Shown in pieces: positions 7,191 to 15,706 of a DNA stretch of 64,000 nucleotides. How positions within the stretch are numbered: the stretch's first letter is position 1; the number at the start of each line of letters is the position of its first letter. The translations under genes and the position numbers were made by a program. The notes below the pieces were generated by a model that saw only the letters and a list, made by a program, of their open reading frames with translations, made no database searches and was not told where the DNA came from. This stretch comes from Polyangiaceae bacterium (lineage in GTDB: Bacteria > Myxococcota_A > Polyangia > Polyangiales > Polyangiaceae), in the NCBI GenBank assembly GCA_016719945.1, contig JADJYE010000001.1, positions 933,049-997,048 on the forward strand, read 5' to 3'.

Positions 7191-7936
7191 CGACGCGCGC
7201 GGCGGCGCTCGTCGCTGCCCTCTCGTTGTCGAGCGGCTGCGGGCGCGCCGCCGCCGAGCCCGGCGAGGCGCCGCGCCCTCGCCCGTGCCCCGCCGAGATG
7301 GCGCTCGTCTCCGGCAAGGTGTGCGTCGATCGCTTCGAGGCGCACCTCGAGGAGCGCGCTGAGCCGGGCGCGCCGTCGCGCGTGTGGCCCCCGAACAAGC
7401 CGCCTGAGGACGCCGACGTCCGCGCGAAGAGCGCGAGGAACGTCCTGCCCCAAGCCTACGTCTCACAGGCCGAGGCAGCGCGAGCGTGCGCGGCCGCGGA
7501 CAAGCGGCTGTGCAGCGACGACGAGTGGCTCGCGGCGTGCCGCGGGGCGAGCGCGACGAGGTTCCCCTACGGGCAGCGCTGGCGCAGCGGCGCGTGCAAC
7601 GACCGGGGAAAAGAGCCCCTCGGCGCCGTGCTCGGCGCGCGGGTCTCGGAGGCCACGTTCGGACCCGGCGGGGGGCTCATGGATCCGCGGCTCCACCTCG
7701 TGCCCGGCGCGGTGGCGCGGACGGGTCGCTTCGACCGCTGCGCGAGCGAAGACGGCGTCCACGACATGGTGGGCAACGTCCACGAGTGGACGGCCGACCC
7801 GCGCGGGACGATGCGCGGCGGCTATTACCTCGACGCCAAGTCCCTCGGCGAAGGCTGTGAATACGCGGCAGGCGGGCACGACACCGCCTACCGCGACTAT
7901 TCGACGGGCTTCCGCTGCTGCAAAGGCCCTCGCTGA
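7187..7936 (+). CDS. Formylglycine-generating-enzyme-like (SUMF1 family) secreted protein
   Basis: A 249-residue protein with a short signal sequence. The SUMF1-type domain is seen in MALVSGKVCVDRFEAH, the YVSQAEAARACAAADKRLCS block with DDEWLAACRG after it, GVHDMVGNVHEWTAD, RGGYYL and a C-terminal GFRCCKG. In Myxococcota such proteins are mostly non-catalytic-looking secreted relatives of the sulfatase-activating enzyme; the real FGE active-site Cys pair cannot be confirmed here. The start overlaps the cyclophilin stop by 4 bp. A folding-factor partnership is possible but inferred. Confidence 0.8.
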   Translation: MTTRAAALVAALSLSSGCGRAAAEPGEAPRPRPCPAEMALVSGKVCVDRFEAHLEERAEPGAPSRVWPPNKPPEDADVRAKSARNVLPQAYVSQAEAARACAAADKRLCSDDEWLAACRGASATRFPYGQRWRSGACNDRGKEPLGAVLGARVSEATFGPGGGLMDPRLHLVPGAVARTGRFDRCASEDGVHDMVGNVHEWTADPRGTMRGGYYLDAKSLGEGCEYAAGGHDTAYRDYSTGFRCCKGPR

Positions 7937-8782
7937 GGGCTCCACGGCGCGATGAAGGGGCGCGCGCGCGCGGCCTCGAGGGCCTTGTCGACGGCGCCCT
8001 CGTACGGCGCAGCGCGGAGGCACGGGTTGCAGTCGTCGACCTTCGTCGGCCCGCAGCCGGAGGTCTTCCCGAGCGCCGACAAGGCCGGCAGCGCGCGGTC
8101 GTCGGCGGTGGCGGACGCGCGCGACACCACCTCGCCTCGCTGCCAGCAGTCGGTCGCCGCAGACAGATCGGTGAGCACGCGCAACGCGGGCGACTGCTTG
8201 GGGCGGAGCAGCGGCCCCTCGAGCAGGTCGGCCGCGAAGAGCGCGAGGCGTGACCCCGGCTCCTCGCGCACGACGATGTCGTAGAGCAGATCGGCCGCGA
8301 CCGGGTGGCCGAGCTCGGCGAGCCCCGCGAGCAAGACCGGCGCGACGACCGGGTCGGCCGCGAGCGCGCGCGTGCAGCAACGTGGAGGCGTCGCCGAACA
8401 GCCCCGGCTCCGCGCGGAGATCTTCGACCAGGGCGCTCGCCTCGAGCCGCGCGCGCTCGGCGTGCCCCGCCTCGAGGGCCAGGGCGCGCTCGAGGCTGCG
8501 CTCGCGCTGGGGCTCGAGCTCGAGGCGCTTGAGCGCCCCGACGTCCCCGCGCCGCGCGAGCTCGAGGTCGGTCGGAGCGCTCGACGTCGCGGGGGGGTGC
8601 GTGGCGGCGGGCGCGCTCGCTTCGACCCGAGTGGCGCCCTCGGACGCCGCCACCGGCGCCACCGGCGCCGGCCTCGGAGCCGCGCGTTCGTCGGAGCCCG
8701 CAGAGGCGCCGAGGTACCCCACGCCCGCCGAGAGGATCGCGACGACGCCGACCTCGGGGCCCGTGAAGCGTCGAGGCACCAT
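7897..8782 (-). CDS. Unknown membrane-anchored helical protein (frameshift near 8375)
   Basis: Read from the ATG at 8782, the protein begins with one membrane segment (VGVVAILSAGVGYLGASAG) and an Ala/Pro-rich linker. It then has a helical region (LELARRGDVGALKRLEL). Near 8375 the frame is lost within a GCGCGCGC run and continues in a second frame as LAADPVVAPVLLAGLAEL and VAADLLYDIVVREEPGSR, ending with a CGPTKVDDCNPCL block. The helical pairs resemble HEAT-type repeats. About 294 residues would be restored by a 2-base correction. The 3' end overlaps the convergent FGE-like gene by 40 bp. No named family is recognised. Confidence 0.6.
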
Positions 8783-8806
8783 CGGCGGTACGCTACCCCG
8801 ACCCCC

Positions 8807-9607
8807 ATGGCGACGCGATGGACCTCGTGGCTCGCGCTCGGCGTGTCGCTCCTCGGCTGCAGCGACGGCGCGCCGGGATCGTCGACCACCGCGCAGGCGA
8901 CGTTGGCGCCCGCTCCGGCGTTCAGCGGTCCGCTGACGAGCGAGCGGGTGCTCTCGGCGCGCGGCCTGGTGCGCCCCCTCGACCCTTGGCTCGGCGCGCT
9001 CGAGAAGCTCGAGGCCAAGCTCGGCAAGCCCACCCGCGTCGACAACGGCTTCTACGAGTGGTCCGTCCTCGAAGGCGACACGTGCACGCTGCTCCAGATC
9101 GAGCGGGTCGACGACGGCAGGTACCTCCCGGACGGCAGCCGCGAGGTGGTCGTCGGGCTGGCGTTCGAACCGCTGAAGGCAACCCCACGGAGCGAGCCGG
9201 ACGCGTACAAGACCTGCGTGGCGGTCACCCGGGGCGCCCCCCCGCCGGCGCGCGCGTCGTCCCCTCCTGCGCTGGAGGAGTCGGCGCCCCAGGCCCTCGC
9301 GCCGTCGATCGCCGAGGTGAAGCGAGACGCGGCGAAGTGGGCCTGGAAGAGGGTCAAGCTCAAGGGCCTGCTCAAGGGCGTCTCCAAGACCTCGATGAAA
9401 TCCGGGGACACGACGGTCGAGCTCCGCTCGGCCACGATCGTGGCGTCCGAAGAGCCCGGCGCCGCGGAGATCACCTGCGCCCTGCGCGCTGCGACGGAGG
9501 CGCCGTCCCTCTCCTCCCGTGCTCCCGTCGTGGCTGACGGCGTCGTGTCCATCGACGACGGCGGAGGCCCGCCGTCGCTCGAGGACTGCACGCTCAGCGC
9601 GCCCTGA
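8807..9607 (+). CDS. Unknown lipoprotein
   Basis: A 266-residue protein with signal WTSWLALGVSLLGC (lipobox LLGC). The region around residues 45-130 includes RPLDPWLGALEKLEAKLGKP, NGFYEWSVLEGDTCTLLQIE and FEPLKA. A Pro-rich hinge follows, then a second domain with AWKRVKLKGLLKGVSKTS and CALRAA, likely an OB-like beta fold. I do not recognise a family. It is transcribed away from the membrane protein on the other strand, whose start is 24 bases away, so they share a promoter region. Confidence 0.7.
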   Translation: MATRWTSWLALGVSLLGCSDGAPGSSTTAQATLAPAPAFSGPLTSERVLSARGLVRPLDPWLGALEKLEAKLGKPTRVDNGFYEWSVLEGDTCTLLQIERVDDGRYLPDGSREVVVGLAFEPLKATPRSEPDAYKTCVAVTRGAPPPARASSPPALEESAPQALAPSIAEVKRDAAKWAWKRVKLKGLLKGVSKTSMKSGDTTVELRSATIVASEEPGAAEITCALRAATEAPSLSSRAPVVADGVVSIDDGGGPPSLEDCTLSAP

Positions 9608-9610
9608 GCC

Positions 9611-11275
9611 TCACGCCCAGAGGACCGCGCCCTTCTTCGAGTACCAGCCGTCGAGCTTGTCCTTGATGGCATCCTCGATCTTGGTGCGCTTGATCTTCAT
9701 CGTCGGCGTCAGCATCCCGTTTTCGATCGACCAGGGCGCGTCTGCGATGACGAACATCTGGAGCTGCTCGTAGCCCGAGAGCTTGCTGTTGACCTCGTCG
9801 AGCCAGGGCGCGAGCTCTTGCTCGACGCGCGCCTTCACGGCCGGGTCGCTGAGCTTGCCGCGGATGTCCTCGGCGAGCACCACGAGCGCGAACGCCGCCG
9901 GCTGGCCGACGCCCGAGACACAGGACATCTCCACGAGCGGGTGCTCGTTGATGCGGTTCTCGATCGGCGCGGGCGCGACGTATTTCCCCTTCGCCGTCTT
10001 GAACAGCTCCTTCACGCGGCCGGTGAGCTTGAGCAAGCCGTCGGGGCGGCGCTCACCCTTGTCACCCGTCCGGAAGAAGCCGTCCTCGGTGAAGCTCTCG
10101 GCGTCGAGGTCGGGGCGCTTGTAGTAGCCGATCATCTGGCCGGCCGACTTGATGAGCACCTCGCCCTCCTCGCTGAGCTTCACCTCGACGCCGGGGTACG
10201 GCACGCCCACGTAGCCGGGCTCGCTCTTGTCGGGCGTCGACAGGTGCGAATACGCAAAATCTTCGGTCATCGCGTAGCCCTCGAGCAGGTTGAGCCCGAG
10301 CCGGCGGTACCAGGCGATGAGCTCGGCGGGGATCGGGGCCGAGCCGCTACCTGCGAGACAACAGTTATCGAGCCCGAGCCCGGTGAGGACCTTCTTCGCG
10401 ACCTTCTTGTTGATGAACGGGATCTTGAGCAGGAAGTCGAGACGCCCGGGCGGCATCTTCGTGAAGACGCCCTGCTGGAACTTGAGCCACAGGCGCGGCA
10501 CGGAGATGAAGAGCGTGGGGTGCGCGCGGCGCAGATCGGCGACGAAGGTGTCGAGCGCCTCGGCAAAGAAGATGTGCATCCCCGAGACGAGCGAGCCGCA
10601 CTCGAGGTACGCGCGCTCGAAGACGTGGGCGAGCGGCAGGTACGACAGCGCGCGATCGTCGGACGTGTACGCGAGCGCCTTCACGATGCCCTCGGTGGCC
10701 TTGGTGACGCGGCCGAACGAGTGCATCACGCCCTTCGGCTGGCCGGTCGAGCCCGAGGTGTAGATGATCATCGCCAGATCGTCGGCGCCGCGCGCCGGCT
10801 TGTCGCCGAGCGGCTCGGTCTTCGCGACGAGGTCGTCCCACTTGTCGTACTCGGTCTTGGGCGCGAGCGGGAACGCGACGCGGGGCATGTCCTTCGGGAC
10901 GCCCGGCTCTTGCTGAGCCCAGGTGTCGAGCTTGCCCACGAACAGCGCCTTCGCCTCGCTGTGCTCGAGGACGAACTTGATGGTGTCGGGACCCTCCGTC
11001 GGGAAGATCGCGACGGTCGTGAAGCCACCGATCCAGATCGCCAGCTCGGCGATGAAGAAATGGGCGCAATTTTTCGAAAGGATCGCGACCTTGTCGCCCT
11101 TGCTCAGCCCCATCGACTGAAGATGCGCCGCCATCCTGCGGGCCTGGTCGACGACGTCGCCCCAGGTGTAGTCCTTCACGGCGCCGCCGCCGAGCGGCTG
11201 CGTCAGGTAGACGCGGTCACGGTTCTTTTCCTCGTGCTCGTAGACGTAGTCGAGGATCAGCTTCTGGGTCGCCAA
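9611..11275 (-). CDS. Long-chain fatty-acid-CoA ligase (AMP-forming), FadD15-like
   Basis: A 554-residue protein of the ANL adenylating superfamily. The P-loop-like YTSGSTGQPKGVM lies at residues 172-184, LLEGYAMTED near 345, the TGDKGE motif near 420, and LTGRVKELFKTAKGKYVAP supplies the hinge and the catalytic-loop Lys region. The order and the long KYVAPAPIENRI block match long-chain acyl-CoA synthetases. It activates fatty acids with ATP and CoA in the cytoplasm. The start is TTG at 11275, supported by an AGGGAGGTGA ribosome-binding site just upstream. It stands alone, facing the preceding lipoprotein gene. Confidence 0.88.
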   Translation of the reverse strand: MATQKLILDYVYEHEEKNRDRVYLTQPLGGGAVKDYTWGDVVDQARRMAAHLQSMGLSKGDKVAILSKNCAHFFIAELAIWIGGFTTVAIFPTEGPDTIKFVLEHSEAKALFVGKLDTWAQQEPGVPKDMPRVAFPLAPKTEYDKWDDLVAKTEPLGDKPARGADDLAMIIYTSGSTGQPKGVMHSFGRVTKATEGIVKALAYTSDDRALSYLPLAHVFERAYLECGSLVSGMHIFFAEALDTFVADLRRAHPTLFISVPRLWLKFQQGVFTKMPPGRLDFLLKIPFINKKVAKKVLTGLGLDNCCLAGSGSAPIPAELIAWYRRLGLNLLEGYAMTEDFAYSHLSTPDKSEPGYVGVPYPGVEVKLSEEGEVLIKSAGQMIGYYKRPDLDAESFTEDGFFRTGDKGERRPDGLLKLTGRVKELFKTAKGKYVAPAPIENRINEHPLVEMSCVSGVGQPAAFALVVLAEDIRGKLSDPAVKARVEQELAPWLDEVNSKLSGYEQLQMFVIADAPWSIENGMLTPTMKIKRTKIEDAIKDKLDGWYSKKGAVLWA

Positions 11276-11335
11276 CGCTCACCTCCCTTGAAGCGAGGGC
11301 GATACCCGGGCCTTGCCCGTGCGCAAAGCCGAAAC

Positions 11336-12097
11336 CTACTCCATCTCGATGTGGACCTCGGCGACGCCGCCGTTGGTGCGCTTGACCGAGTAGTGCACGC
11401 GGCTGCCTTTCCACATCACGCAGTCCGACTTCGTGCTGTCGTCGAGGCCGAGGAAGTTGGGGGGCATACACACGAACTCCTCCTGGTTGCGGATGCTCAC
11501 CTCGAGGTCGAAGATGCCGAGCTTGCCCTTGAGAGGGGGAAACGGGTCTGGGCTCTTGTCGTTCGAGTCCGGGCACTCGATCCACACGGCCTTGACGTCG
11601 TCGTCCCCGTCGAGCTTCGTCCCCTCGGCGGGGTTGGTCTTGAAGTCCTTCTTGTCGCAGGCCTTGGCGGCCTTCTCTGCGACCGAGGCCATCACCTCGA
11701 TGCGAGGGTCGACGAGCTTCTTCACCGATTCCGGCGCGTTCGCGTAGCCCCAGTTGATGTAGCGCTGGTAGTACATCCAGCCGCCGAACCCTAGGGCGGG
11801 GACGACGAGCAAGAGCACGACGAGGATGATCCCCGCCTTGCCCTTCTTCTTCGGCGCGGGCGCCGGCGGCGGGCCCGCCAGCGGGGCGCCCGGCTGACCT
11901 TGCGGGCCGCCTTGCTGCGGGTAGCCACCCTGCTGCGGGTAGCCCCCCTGCTGTCCCTGCTGGGGATAGCCACCCTGCTGCCCTTGCTGGGGATAGCCAC
12001 CCTGCTGGGGCTGACCCCCTTGCTGCGCGTAGCCCTGGGGCCCGCCCTGCCCGCCTTGCCAGCCCCCGCCCCCGCCGCCGTACGGTCCTTGTGCCAT
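11336..12097 (-). CDS. Gln/Gly/Tyr/Pro-rich single-pass membrane protein
   Basis: A 253-residue protein. The first 70 residues are low-complexity GGYPQQGQQ-type repeats, then come a Pro/Ala linker, three Lys, and one membrane segment (AGIILVVLLLVVPALGFGGW). The C-terminal 145 residues probably face the periplasm and carry four Cys (ACDKKDF, IECPDSN, FVCMPPN, DCVMWKG) that could form two disulfides. The arrangement resembles other myxobacterial proteins with cytoplasmic Gln-rich tails. Function is unknown. The short tandem repeats in the DNA at about 11,900-12,050 encode the low-complexity part. Confidence 0.75.
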   Translation of the reverse strand: MAQGPYGGGGGGWQGGQGGPQGYAQQGGQPQQGGYPQQGQQGGYPQQGQQGGYPQQGGYPQQGGPQGQPGAPLAGPPPAPAPKKKGKAGIILVVLLLVVPALGFGGWMYYQRYINWGYANAPESVKKLVDPRIEVMASVAEKAAKACDKKDFKTNPAEGTKLDGDDDVKAVWIECPDSNDKSPDPFPPLKGKLGIFDLEVSIRNQEEFVCMPPNFLGLDDSTKSDCVMWKGSRVHYSVKRTNGGVAEVHIEME

Positions 12098-12122
12098 GGC
12101 CAGGGAGACTCGGGGAGTCTCC

Positions 12123-12998
12123 TCAGCGAGACAAGGGAGAAAGTCGAGCTACCAGACCCGCGAGCGCCTCATCGACGCTCGGCGCGACGAACAGGACGCG
12201 CTGGTAGTCGGTCGGGTCGAAGGGCTCCTTCGCGATGGCGTCGAGATCGAATGGCCGGAGGTCGGCCGACGCTTCGAAGCGGCCGAGCTCGCCGAACGAA
12301 GACAAGAGCCCGGCGCCGTACACCTCGAGCCCGGTGGGCCCGCGCGCGACCCCGAACTCGAGGGTGTACCAATAGGTGCGAATCAAGGCCTCGATGCGCT
12401 CGGGGTCCCCGCCTGCCTCGAGCACGGCGCGGGTCGCGGCTCCGAACAGGCGGTTGACCTCCGCGAAGCCAGGGTCGAGCAGCAGCGGCGCGTGGCCGAC
12501 CAGCTCGTGCACGACGTCGGGCTCCGGCGTGTAGAGCGGCGCGCTCTCGTGGCGCATGTATTGGGTCGCCAGGAAGACCCTGCGCTCGAGGTGCTGCATG
12601 AAGGTAGCGGCCGACACCAGGCCCCCGACCGGCTCGAGGCGGAAGCCGGAGACCGCCGAGAGCCGCTGGTTGACGGCCTCGAACGAGGGGACCTCGGGCG
12701 CGTCGAGCCCCACCCGCGGGAAGGCGTCGCGGTACGCCGCGCAGGCGTACCGCTCGTGCAGCGGCCTCAGGTGATCGAGCACCGTGCGCCACACGGCGTG
12801 CTCCCCAGGGACGTATTCGACGTCCGTGACGGGGCTGCCGATCCGGTGCCGAAGCGCGAGCTGGGCGATCGCGTTGCGGCGCGCGCGATAGGCCTCGTCG
12901 CGGAAGCCGGGGTGATCTCTGTCGAGTCGTACGAGCTCTACGTCCACGTGGTGTGTGGGGAGGCTACCACCACCCCACGACGTCCATGCTCGACCCAC
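12123..12998 (-). CDS. phhA: Phenylalanine 4-monooxygenase (aromatic amino acid hydroxylase)
   Basis: The catalytic domain of the pterin-dependent hydroxylases is complete: EYVPGEHAVWRTVLDHLRPL, the AVSGFRLEPVGGLV pterin-binding region, LATQYMRHESAPLYTPEPD, and the iron ligands H164 and H169 in HELVGHAP plus E214 in YWYTLEFG (numbered from the GTG at 12998). The enzyme oxidises phenylalanine to tyrosine with iron and tetrahydrobiopterin. Starts considered are GTG 12998 (preceded by AGGAG, spacing short) and GTG 12947. A longer reading to 13055 would overlap the divergent neighbour and adds residues that do not resemble the family. No pterin-recycling gene (phhB) is adjacent. Confidence 0.88.
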   Translation of the reverse strand: MGRAWTSWGGGSLPTHHVDVELVRLDRDHPGFRDEAYRARRNAIAQLALRHRIGSPVTDVEYVPGEHAVWRTVLDHLRPLHERYACAAYRDAFPRVGLDAPEVPSFEAVNQRLSAVSGFRLEPVGGLVSAATFMQHLERRVFLATQYMRHESAPLYTPEPDVVHELVGHAPLLLDPGFAEVNRLFGAATRAVLEAGGDPERIEALIRTYWYTLEFGVARGPTGLEVYGAGLLSSFGELGRFEASADLRPFDLDAIAKEPFDPTDYQRVLFVAPSVDEALAGLVARLSPLSR

Positions 12999-13022
12999 AC
13001 GCTCCTGCAGTAGTCTCCGCCC

Positions 13023-15704
13023 ATGTCCGCGTGCGCCTTCTGCCGTAAGGATCATGCATTCGGGTGGTGCTCACGGTGTGGAGCCCGCCAAGAGGCGGAG
13101 CGCCCGTCGTCCTTCTGGATCGCCCGCGCCTTGCTCTCGCGGCTCGTGGCTCGCGGACAGATCCGCGTCGACAAGCGCACGACACCGATGGAGCTCACGA
13201 GGCTCTTCAGCGAGGCGCTCGAGGCGTCGGCCGACGACGTCGCCGCCCTGCACGAGGCGCTCTTCGGGCTCGAAGAGGTCGAGGACCTCGAGGTCGGGGT
13301 GGAGGAGCTGGAGGCTGATCTCGAGGCGCTGAAGGCCGAGGCCGCCGAAGCACGCGGCACCGTCGCGCTGCCCTCGGGTGCGACCTGCGCGGCGCCCCCT
13401 CGCTGGTTCCCCGCGGTCGATGCTTGCACGCCGCTGCACGAGAGCGCGCACCCGAGCGGCGAGTGGATCGCTCGCACCCTGCCTGGCGATCGACCTCGCG
13501 CAGCCATCTGGACCGCGGCCGGTGCGCTAGCGAGCGCGCCGGAGGGCGCGATCCAGGTGGTGTTCACCCCCGACGGCAGCGAGGTCTTCGTCCTCTTCGA
13601 CCACTGGCTCGAGCGGCGAGCCTGGCCGTCGATGGAGCTCGGCAGGCGATTTTCCCTGGGAAGGATCGACGGCTACGCCGATCGGCTGAGCCTCTCCCCG
13701 AAGCTGCGCTACGCCGCGGTCAGCCACACCTCGTGGCGCGGACCACACGGCGCGGTGGCGCTGTTCGATCTCGCCGACGGCAAGGCGCTCGACGGGACGA
13801 ACAGCCATAGCCACGCTGCAGGTCCTGTCGTGTTCGGCGAGGAAGAGACGGTCTACGCGTACGCGAACCTCGACAGGAGGTGGCCCGAGCTCGCGGAGGA
13901 AGAGCGCGCGAAGGACAAGCCCTGGAAGGTCGACTTCGGCAGCCTGTCGATCGGGAAGATCGGCGGCCTGGGCGCTGGCTCGTGGGCCCTGTACGGCGCG
14001 ATCCCGGAGCCGGGCAGCCCCACCGACGGCGCCGAGGGTGTCCCGGTGTTCGTCGAAGGACGCCAGGTCGAGCTGCGTCTGCCCACGGGCGAGGTCGAGC
14101 GCGTCGACTACGCCACCCTGTTCAGGACGTTCGCGCCGAACCCGAAGGAGTTCCCCGAGGTCGTGCGCCATCGCGTAAGGCCGCGGGCTCGCAACGCGGC
14201 AGAGCTCGCGGTGGAAGGCTCGGGGTGGGCACCGGCAGAGCCGTTCTCGGCGGCGTGGACCCAGCCCGAGACGGAGGTGCTGGTGGCGACGAAGCACCAG
14301 GCGACCCGGCGTGCCTTTCCGAGCGGAGAGATCCTCGGCAAGGGCGCGCTGTGCGTCTTCGACGGCTGGCCCACCGAGGTGACCGTGCGCGAGGACGGCG
14401 AGGTGGCGGCCGTGGTCTGGCATCGCCCCGCCGAGTTCGCCTGCGGCGTCGAGGCCCTCGACCTACGAGGGGCCGACCCGCGCCAGCTGTTCGGTCGTGG
14501 CCGGCGCTGCGTCCATTGGATGAAGCGGATGCAGCCATTGCTCATCGGCCCGCTCGTGTTCGGTCCGAACGATCAGCTCGCGTTCACGGCGACCTTCGGA
14601 GGGTTTTGGTACGACCCGTCGATCGACGGGGTCGGGCAGCGGCCCATGAGCGGATTCGCCCACGTGCACCCGCTCTACCAGGGCACCGTCAAGCGCCTCC
14701 ACCTCCACGGCGAGAAGAACCTGCCGCCTGACCACGACCAGAGCGACGACCCCGATCGCGCCCGATCGCTGCGCTTCACAGGCGCAACCTCGCTGGAGAT
14801 CGAGCTCCCGCACGGCGAGCGCATCGAGAAGAAGTGGGGGCTCGAGGATCCCCAGAGCCCCCACGACGTCCCCTACCCCAATACGATCGCGGCGCTCGAG
14901 CCGGTCGCTATCGGCGGTCGGCGGGTCCCTGTCCGCGTGGCGGGCCGAGGCGCGCTCGGGAGCTTCGCCGTGCCGGTCGCGAGCACCGCCGTGCTCGCTC
15001 GTAGCGCGGAGGTCCATCCGAGCGGGGGTTACGTGATCTTGAACCTCGCCGAGCCCGCCGAGGGTGGCTCGCTCGCGGGAGTGTTCAGCGCGGTCACCGG
15101 CGAGCTGGTGTTCAGCCACGAAGGCGCCCTCGCGATGGCGTGGGCGGTCGGGCGGCCGCACATGCAGAGCCAGACCTCGCGCGACCTGGTCATCCTCACG
15201 CGAGACGAGCTCATCTCCTGGACGCTCCCGACGAAGGAGCGCGGCGTCCACCAGCTCTCCGGGACGCACGTCCCCCGAACGCTCGACGTGTGTCCGAGAG
15301 GCCGCTACGCGATCGTGACCTTCGTCGATCCCAACGCGAGCCAGCTCACCGTCCTGGTGGCCGACCTGGCGAACGGCCACGAGCCGTGCGAGCAGGAGCT
15401 CGAGCCGCTCACCGAGGGGCTCGCCTGCAGCGCCTTCAGCCCAGACGGCGGCACCTGGGCGGCGTTCGTCCCCGCGCTCGAGCCGGTGAAGCTCGACAGC
15501 GGGCTGACGTCGGGCGGGACGCTGCTCCTGTACCGGGTGGGGGGTGCCGAGCTCATGTCACGCGCCCTCGAGCTGTCCGCTTCGGACGTCGCGCAGCTTC
15601 GACCAGGCGCGGACGCGGTGATGGCGTGGGTGGGCGAGGACGATCTCGTCGTCGAGCTCCCGGGCCTCGCGCCTCGCTCGTTCGACCGCACGGCGGAGGC
15701 GTGA
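13023..15704 (+). CDS. Large beta-propeller-like protein with N-terminal zinc-ribbon motif
   Basis: An 893-residue protein. The first 20 residues hold two CxxC pairs (C4, C7, C16, C19), a likely zinc knuckle. A helical region with a Glu/Leu-rich coiled-coil stretch (LEVGVEELEADLEALKAE) follows. From about residue 150 onward there are repeated segments with WD-like features, for example VVFTPDGSEVFVLFDHW, LSLSPKLRYAAVSH, VHPSGGYVILNL and AFSPDGGTWAAFVP, suggesting one or two beta-propellers. There is no signal peptide, so it is probably cytoplasmic. The gene is intact over 2.7 kb in an area with frameshifts elsewhere. No specific family is recognised. It is divergent from phhA and convergent with the WGR-domain gene 2 bases beyond its stop. 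Confidence 0.75.
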   Translation: MSACAFCRKDHAFGWCSRCGARQEAERPSSFWIARALLSRLVARGQIRVDKRTTPMELTRLFSEALEASADDVAALHEALFGLEEVEDLEVGVEELEADLEALKAEAAEARGTVALPSGATCAAPPRWFPAVDACTPLHESAHPSGEWIARTLPGDRPRAAIWTAAGALASAPEGAIQVVFTPDGSEVFVLFDHWLERRAWPSMELGRRFSLGRIDGYADRLSLSPKLRYAAVSHTSWRGPHGAVALFDLADGKALDGTNSHSHAAGPVVFGEEETVYAYANLDRRWPELAEEERAKDKPWKVDFGSLSIGKIGGLGAGSWALYGAIPEPGSPTDGAEGVPVFVEGRQVELRLPTGEVERVDYATLFRTFAPNPKEFPEVVRHRVRPRARNAAELAVEGSGWAPAEPFSAAWTQPETEVLVATKHQATRRAFPSGEILGKGALCVFDGWPTEVTVREDGEVAAVVWHRPAEFACGVEALDLRGADPRQLFGRGRRCVHWMKRMQPLLIGPLVFGPNDQLAFTATFGGFWYDPSIDGVGQRPMSGFAHVHPLYQGTVKRLHLHGEKNLPPDHDQSDDPDRARSLRFTGATSLEIELPHGERIEKKWGLEDPQSPHDVPYPNTIAALEPVAIGGRRVPVRVAGRGALGSFAVPVASTAVLARSAEVHPSGGYVILNLAEPAEGGSLAGVFSAVTGELVFSHEGALAMAWAVGRPHMQSQTSRDLVILTRDELISWTLPTKERGVHQLSGTHVPRTLDVCPRGRYAIVTFVDPNASQLTVLVADLANGHEPCEQELEPLTEGLACSAFSPDGGTWAAFVPALEPVKLDSGLTSGGTLLLYRVGGAELMSRALELSASDVAQLRPGADAVMAWVGEDDLVVELPGLAPRSFDRTAEA

Positions 15705-15706
15705 GG

